A stretch of DNA of 28,784 bases from JAYZDF01 sp036337945 (GTDB lineage: Bacteria; Myxococcota; Kuafuiibacteriia; Kuafuiibacteriales; Kuafuiibacteriaceae), in contig JAYZDF010000110.1 of assembly GCA_036337945.1 (NCBI GenBank), forward strand, positions 1-28,784, given 5' to 3'. The notes beneath the pieces are model-generated. The model saw nothing but the letters and a program-made list of their open reading frames with translations. It made no database searches and was not told the origin of the DNA. Of the stretch, positions 25,457 to 28,784 are shown piece by piece. Positions within the stretch are counted from its first letter, which is position 1; each line of letters begins with the position of its first letter. The translations under genes and the position numbers were made by a program.

Positions 25457-27217
25457 GTGGAGACGTACCATCGATATAAGTTTGTTCCAGAAAAGCACAA
25501 GCAAGAACTTATCGGGATCATCAATGATCTGAACGCACTCGAAGAGTATAACGAAAAGAAACTGGGGCAAGTCCTAAAAAAATATCCCAAGAACGGAAAT
25601 CAAACCTATTCGAAGAGCGAGATCATTCAAGGCTTTCGCGCCTTTTCGGAAGAATTCAGTTGGAACGAGGCCCATTTTTTTGATCGGCTGCGGATGAAAC
25701 CAATTCGAACCGCAAGTGGGGTCGCTCCGGTCACCGTTCTGACTAAGCCCTATCCATGCCCCGGAAAGTGCATTTTTTGTCCAAACGATGTTCGGATGCC
25801 CAAAAGCTACTTATCCATGGAGCCGGGAGCCCAGCGGGCGACACAAAATGCGTTTGATCCATACGCCCAAACCATGTCCCGACTCAAAGCCTTTCACTTC
25901 AATGGGCATAGGCTAAACAAGGTTGAGCTCATTATCCTGGGTGGAACGTGGTCCTCCTATCCGCGGAGTTACCAAATCTGGTTCGTCAAACGTTGCTTCG
26001 ATGCCATGAACGACTTCACGGGTAAGGAGGCTTTTGGTCGTCCCGATGTGGAGTTAGATATGGATTTCTTGGACCTCAACGACACTTTTCACGGAGACAA
26101 AATTGAGCAGAGTTACAACGAGATTGTTTCTGACTACCTCAAGGAGAAATTAGACGGGAAATTGCTCCACCAAATCGAAAGTGCTTCTTATGAATCCCTA
26201 GAAGAGGCGCAGCAAAAGAACATCATGAGTAAGCATCGATGCGTCGGCTTGGTCATCGAAACGAGACCTGACGAAATTTCAGAAGCAGAGCTCGTGCATA
26301 TTAGAAAGCTCGGCGGAACCAAGATCCAAATAGGGATACAAAGTCTAAATGATGAAATACTCGAATTAAACAAGCGCGGACATACCGTGGAGCGAACCAG
26401 AAAAGCGATTGCACTCATTCGAGAAGCTGGATTCAAAATTCACGCACACTGGATGCCCAACCTTTACGGCGCAACGGTAAAATCAGATATCGACGAATTC
26501 GGCGATATGTTTGGTGATCAAGATTTTAGACCGGACGAACTCAAGGTCTACCCATGCAGCCTCATTGAAAGCGCTGAACTCATGACAAAGTATCGAGATG
26601 GTTCTTGGCAGCCCTACTCTTTTGACGATTTAGTAGACATAATGGAGGGCGTCCTCCCTCAAGTTCCAGAATATTGCAGAGTTACTCGCGTAATTCGCGA
26701 TATACCTTCTCACGACATTGTCGTAGGCAACAAACTATCGAATTTTAGGGAACTAGCAACTAAGCGACTGCAAGACCAAGAAAATGCACTGCGTGATATT
26801 CGCAGCCGAGAGATACGAACAGACAAAGTCCATGCTGACGACCTAACTTGCGATGAAATCGTGTACGAAACTTCAATTGGAATGGAACATTTTCTTCAAT
26901 TTGTTACGAAAGAGAACCGGATTGTTGGCTTCTTGCGACTATCCCTTCCTAAAGAACCTGTCTTCTTAGATGAAATCTCAAATCACGCGATGATACGTGA
27001 ACTTCACGTCTATGGGCCTGTCGTTCAATTCGGAAGCACAGGCGATACTAAACCTCAGCATGTAGGTTTGGGAACGAAGCTTATCGAACGCTCTGTCAAA
27101 ATTGCTCGCGACGCAGGATTCAAAACACTCTCTGTCATTTCGGCGATCGGGACAAAGGGGTACTATAGTAAACAAGGCTTTGAAGACGGACCGCTCTACA
27201 TGCATCGGACGCTTTAG
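25457..27217 (+). CDS. elp3: Elp3: radical SAM/GNAT tRNA wobble-uridine carboxymethyltransferase
   Basis: 586 aa from GTG 25457 (METYHRYKFVPEKHKQELIG); the frame is open from TTG 25418, with another TTG at 25445. The radical SAM cluster motif is CPGKCIFCPND (Cys 101, 105, 108; CX3CX2C as in bacterial Elp3). Then come EPGAQRA, FDPYAQ, the ELIILGGTWSSYP strand, ETRPDEI, KIQIGIQSLND, HWMPNLYGAT and DELKVYPC, all typical Elp3 blocks. The C-terminal GNAT domain has ELHVYGPVV, QHVGLGTKLIERSVKIA (acetyl-CoA loop QxxGxG) and GYYSKQGFEDGPLY. Elp3 uses acetyl-CoA and SAM to make 5-carboxymethyluridine at tRNA position 34. It is head-to-head with the Trm9-like methyltransferase, and its stop is 3 bp from the convergent msrA stop. 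Confidence 0.93.
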   Translation: METYHRYKFVPEKHKQELIGIINDLNALEEYNEKKLGQVLKKYPKNGNQTYSKSEIIQGFRAFSEEFSWNEAHFFDRLRMKPIRTASGVAPVTVLTKPYPCPGKCIFCPNDVRMPKSYLSMEPGAQRATQNAFDPYAQTMSRLKAFHFNGHRLNKVELIILGGTWSSYPRSYQIWFVKRCFDAMNDFTGKEAFGRPDVELDMDFLDLNDTFHGDKIEQSYNEIVSDYLKEKLDGKLLHQIESASYESLEEAQQKNIMSKHRCVGLVIETRPDEISEAELVHIRKLGGTKIQIGIQSLNDEILELNKRGHTVERTRKAIALIREAGFKIHAHWMPNLYGATVKSDIDEFGDMFGDQDFRPDELKVYPCSLIESAELMTKYRDGSWQPYSFDDLVDIMEGVLPQVPEYCRVTRVIRDIPSHDIVVGNKLSNFRELATKRLQDQENALRDIRSREIRTDKVHADDLTCDEIVYETSIGMEHFLQFVTKENRIVGFLRLSLPKEPVFLDEISNHAMIRELHVYGPVVQFGSTGDTKPQHVGLGTKLIERSVKIARDAGFKTLSVISAIGTKGYYSKQGFEDGPLYMHRTL

Positions 27218-27220
27218 GAC

Positions 27221-27898
27221 TTACTTTTTACCCCATAATTGTTCTAGCCGCCGGTCACGGCCGCAACCCGCACGATAACGCGTATAATGCGAGGGCTTCT
27301 TCTTGTAGAAATCTTGATGATATTCCTCAGCTGGATAGAACGCCTCAGCTGCAATGATCTCAGTATGGATGGTTCCGGTAATTCTTCCAGAAGACTTGAT
27401 AGCTTCAAGGGAAGATAAAGCTGCTTTCTTTTGCTCATCATTGATGAAATAGATTCCTGAGCGATACTGAGTGCCGGCGTCGCAGAACTGCCGGTCTTTT
27501 GCTAACGGGTCAATATTTCTCCAAAAGACCTTGAGCAGCTGAGCATAGGTCACCTTGGAAGGATCAAAAATAATCTGAACGGCCTCAGTGTGACCGGTTA
27601 CGCCTCGGGAGACATTGCGGTACGTCGGGTTTTTGACATGACCGGCCGTGTAACCAGAAGTCGTTGAGTACACGCCAGGAATGACGTCAAAGGGCTTTTC
27701 CATGCACCAAAAGCATCCGCCGGCAAACAGGGCGACATCAGAGTTCGCCGGTCGCTCAGGAGCGGTCCAGGGAAGTTTGGCATCGGAGCCCTGAGACGCA
27801 GGACGGCTGCTTGGGGAAGCCGAGGACTGGCATCCACCAATCATCAACGCCGTAACAAATAGGGTGTATGACGATGTTTTAACGTATGAAATAGACAA
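27221..27898 (-). CDS. msrA: Peptide methionine-(S)-sulfoxide reductase, lipoprotein form
   Basis: 225 aa. The catalytic motif GCFWCME (Cys62) and the downstream IDPLAKDRQFCDAGTQYRSGIYF, EEYHQDFYKKKP and GCGRDRRL blocks are those of MsrA, which reduces methionine-S-sulfoxide in proteins. Unusually, the protein starts with a lipoprotein signal: YTLFVTALMIGGC with Cys23 as the lipidation site, then a Ser/Pro-rich linker to about residue 50. So it should act outside the cytoplasm, anchored to a membrane. The start is TTG, supported by GGAAGG 4 nt upstream (27903-27908); no better ATG exists before the signal. No MsrB domain is fused. The gene is divergent from the last lipoprotein. Confidence 0.93.
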   Translation of the reverse strand: MSISYVKTSSYTLFVTALMIGGCQSSASPSSRPASQGSDAKLPWTAPERPANSDVALFAGGCFWCMEKPFDVIPGVYSTTSGYTAGHVKNPTYRNVSRGVTGHTEAVQIIFDPSKVTYAQLLKVFWRNIDPLAKDRQFCDAGTQYRSGIYFINDEQKKAALSSLEAIKSSGRITGTIHTEIIAAEAFYPAEEYHQDFYKKKPSHYTRYRAGCGRDRRLEQLWGKK

Positions 27899-27902
27899 CT
27901 TA

Positions 27903-27908
27903 CCTTCC
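27903..27908 (-). promoter_or_regulatory. Shine-Dalgarno deciding the msrA TTG start
   Basis: On the minus strand, AAGGAAGG is followed by TAAG and the TTG at 27898. It fixes the TTG as the start because the next ATG lies after the hydrophobic core of the signal. It mirrors the CBS-protein start (4769). Confidence 0.65.
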
Positions 27909-27998
27909 TTTCGCTCTTAGTTTAGCACCAAATCAATCCAATCTTGAACCTAAACGTTCGTCCGACAATGGTTGGTGGATTGTATAAAGGGCGATACA

Positions 27999-28784
27999 AT
28001 GCCGATATTAATGAAACAGCTGGTTCGATTTTTCATTCCCATTTTAGTCCTCGGATTTTACGCCTGCGATTCGTCAACAGAAGAAAGAAGCATGAGACGA
28101 AACACTAACAATTCGAATTACGTGGCAGATGGCGGCAATAACGCCGTTGTCGATTCGGCAGCACAACCAGACGCTTCAGATACTATAACGTCAGACGCAC
28201 AGGTCATGGATGCGCAGACTCAAACCATGGATGCCGGCAGCATGATGAGCCTGCCTGATGCCGGACCATGCGTTCCACAGTGCCAGGGCAAGCAATGTGG
28301 TGATGACGGTTGCGGTGGCTCTTGTGGAGAATGCACCATGGGTCAGACATGCAACACCCAAGGCATGTGCGTAGGATTTTCTCCTGGCGGAATCACCCAC
28401 AAAATGGCTATTCGAAAAGGCGCATCACCTATGCGTCCCACGGTCGGTGCCCCCTATTCTGAACCCAATTTCGGAACCATCCTTCGACGGGTCAGCAATA
28501 GAAGCGAAATACCTGTCGAAGGCGACAATCCGGGTCAGACACATTTGGGTGGATATGAGACCCAAATCTATTCACAACTCCAAGCGTTCAGCGCAGACAA
28601 CAGTCATATTCTCTTGGTCTGGGACGCCTGGCCTTCTTTATACGCGGTACGAAGAATGTCGGACTTTTCTCTCGTGCAGGGTATCGATCTTTCTGGCGCT
28701 AACGCGCCGCGCTGGCATCCTACAGACGCAGATAAGTTGGTGCATTGGGACACCAATGCAGATGACATTCTACGCTTCCAAGAA
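27999..28784 (+). CDS. PD40-like lipoprotein with Cys-rich motif, cut by right window edge
   Basis: 262 codons run open to the window end. ATG 27999 (MPILMKQLVRFFIPILVLGFYAC) is preferred over ATG 28011 because AAAGGG stands 7 nt upstream. The lipobox is FYAC. A DAG-type linker follows (DASDTITSDAQVMDAQTQTMDAGS), then CVPQCQGKQCGDDGCGGSCGEC, a C..C...CG.DGCGG.CG.C module common in myxobacteria-like lipoproteins. Next comes a domain with propeller-like repeats (LQAFSADNSHILLVWD; APRWHPTDADKLVHWD) similar in type to PD40/TolB blades and to the lipoprotein at 2255-4540. The C-terminus is outside the window. A TATAAA sequence at 27983-27988 could be a -10 element but no good -35 was found. Function unknown. 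Confidence 0.75.
   Translation, partial: MPILMKQLVRFFIPILVLGFYACDSSTEERSMRRNTNNSNYVADGGNNAVVDSAAQPDASDTITSDAQVMDAQTQTMDAGSMMSLPDAGPCVPQCQGKQCGDDGCGGSCGECTMGQTCNTQGMCVGFSPGGITHKMAIRKGASPMRPTVGAPYSEPNFGTILRRVSNRSEIPVEGDNPGQTHLGGYETQIYSQLQAFSADNSHILLVWDAWPSLYAVRRMSDFSLVQGIDLSGANAPRWHPTDADKLVHWDTNADDILRFQE

Overview
The window looks like chromosome of an uncultivated, predatory- or myxobacteria-like deltaproteobacterial lineage (Myxococcota or Bradymonadota type). This is inferred from gene style, not from a marker gene. The signs are many Sec/SPII lipoproteins with Asp/Ala/Gly-rich ('DAG') linkers after the lipobox cysteine, cysteine-rich lipoproteins, a large FG-GAP/UnbV-like lipoprotein, a Hanks-type Ser/Thr kinase with a C-terminal membrane anchor, and a remnant type IV pilin. 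GC content looks slightly below 50 percent by eye. I see no IS element, integrase, CRISPR array, rRNA or tRNA.

Layout. Positions 1-2151 (minus): start of a lipoprotein cut by the left edge, then a 614-aa acyl-CoA dehydrogenase. 2255-5258 (plus): a PD40/TolB-like lipoprotein with a CxxCH motif, then a CBS-pair protein. 5275-6772 (minus): a two-gene unit of Cys-rich lipoprotein and HExxH metallopeptidase-like protein. 6915-13950 (plus): a lipoprotein with Ig-like repeats and a thioredoxin-like domain, NADP-type glutamate dehydrogenase (gdhA), a receiver/PEP-synthase-ATP-grasp fusion, and a Cys-rich lipoprotein. 13958-16645: a divergent pair (FG-GAP/UnbV lipoprotein and a small lipoprotein). 16653-18570: a divergent pair (M15-like peptidase and a secreted protein with a duplicated domain). 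18628-23075: Ser/Thr kinase, M23 peptidase, a pilin pseudogene and an SGNH/DUF459-like hydrolase, giving an envelope-flavoured stretch. 23066-25433 (minus): a three-gene unit of Trm9-like methyltransferase, apaH and an outer-membrane-like protein. 25457-27217 (plus): Elp3. 27221-27898 (minus): lipoprotein MsrA. From 27999 (plus): a PD40-type lipoprotein cut by the right edge.

The strongest points are: (i) Elp3 encoded head-to-head with a methyltransferase carrying the Trm9/ABH8 signature, suggesting a bacterial route to a methyl-ester wobble uridine (mcm5U-like) in tRNA; (ii) a 979-aa protein joining receiver-like domains to the ATP-grasp half of PEP synthase, without the phospho-His and PEP domains, downstream of gdhA; (iii) a decayed pilin with an in-frame amber codon; (iv) very tight divergent start sites and promoter-like sequences about 10 nt from start codons that lack Shine-Dalgarno sequences, suggesting leaderless messages.

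Several start codons (TTG/GTG) are uncertain and are flagged entry by entry.
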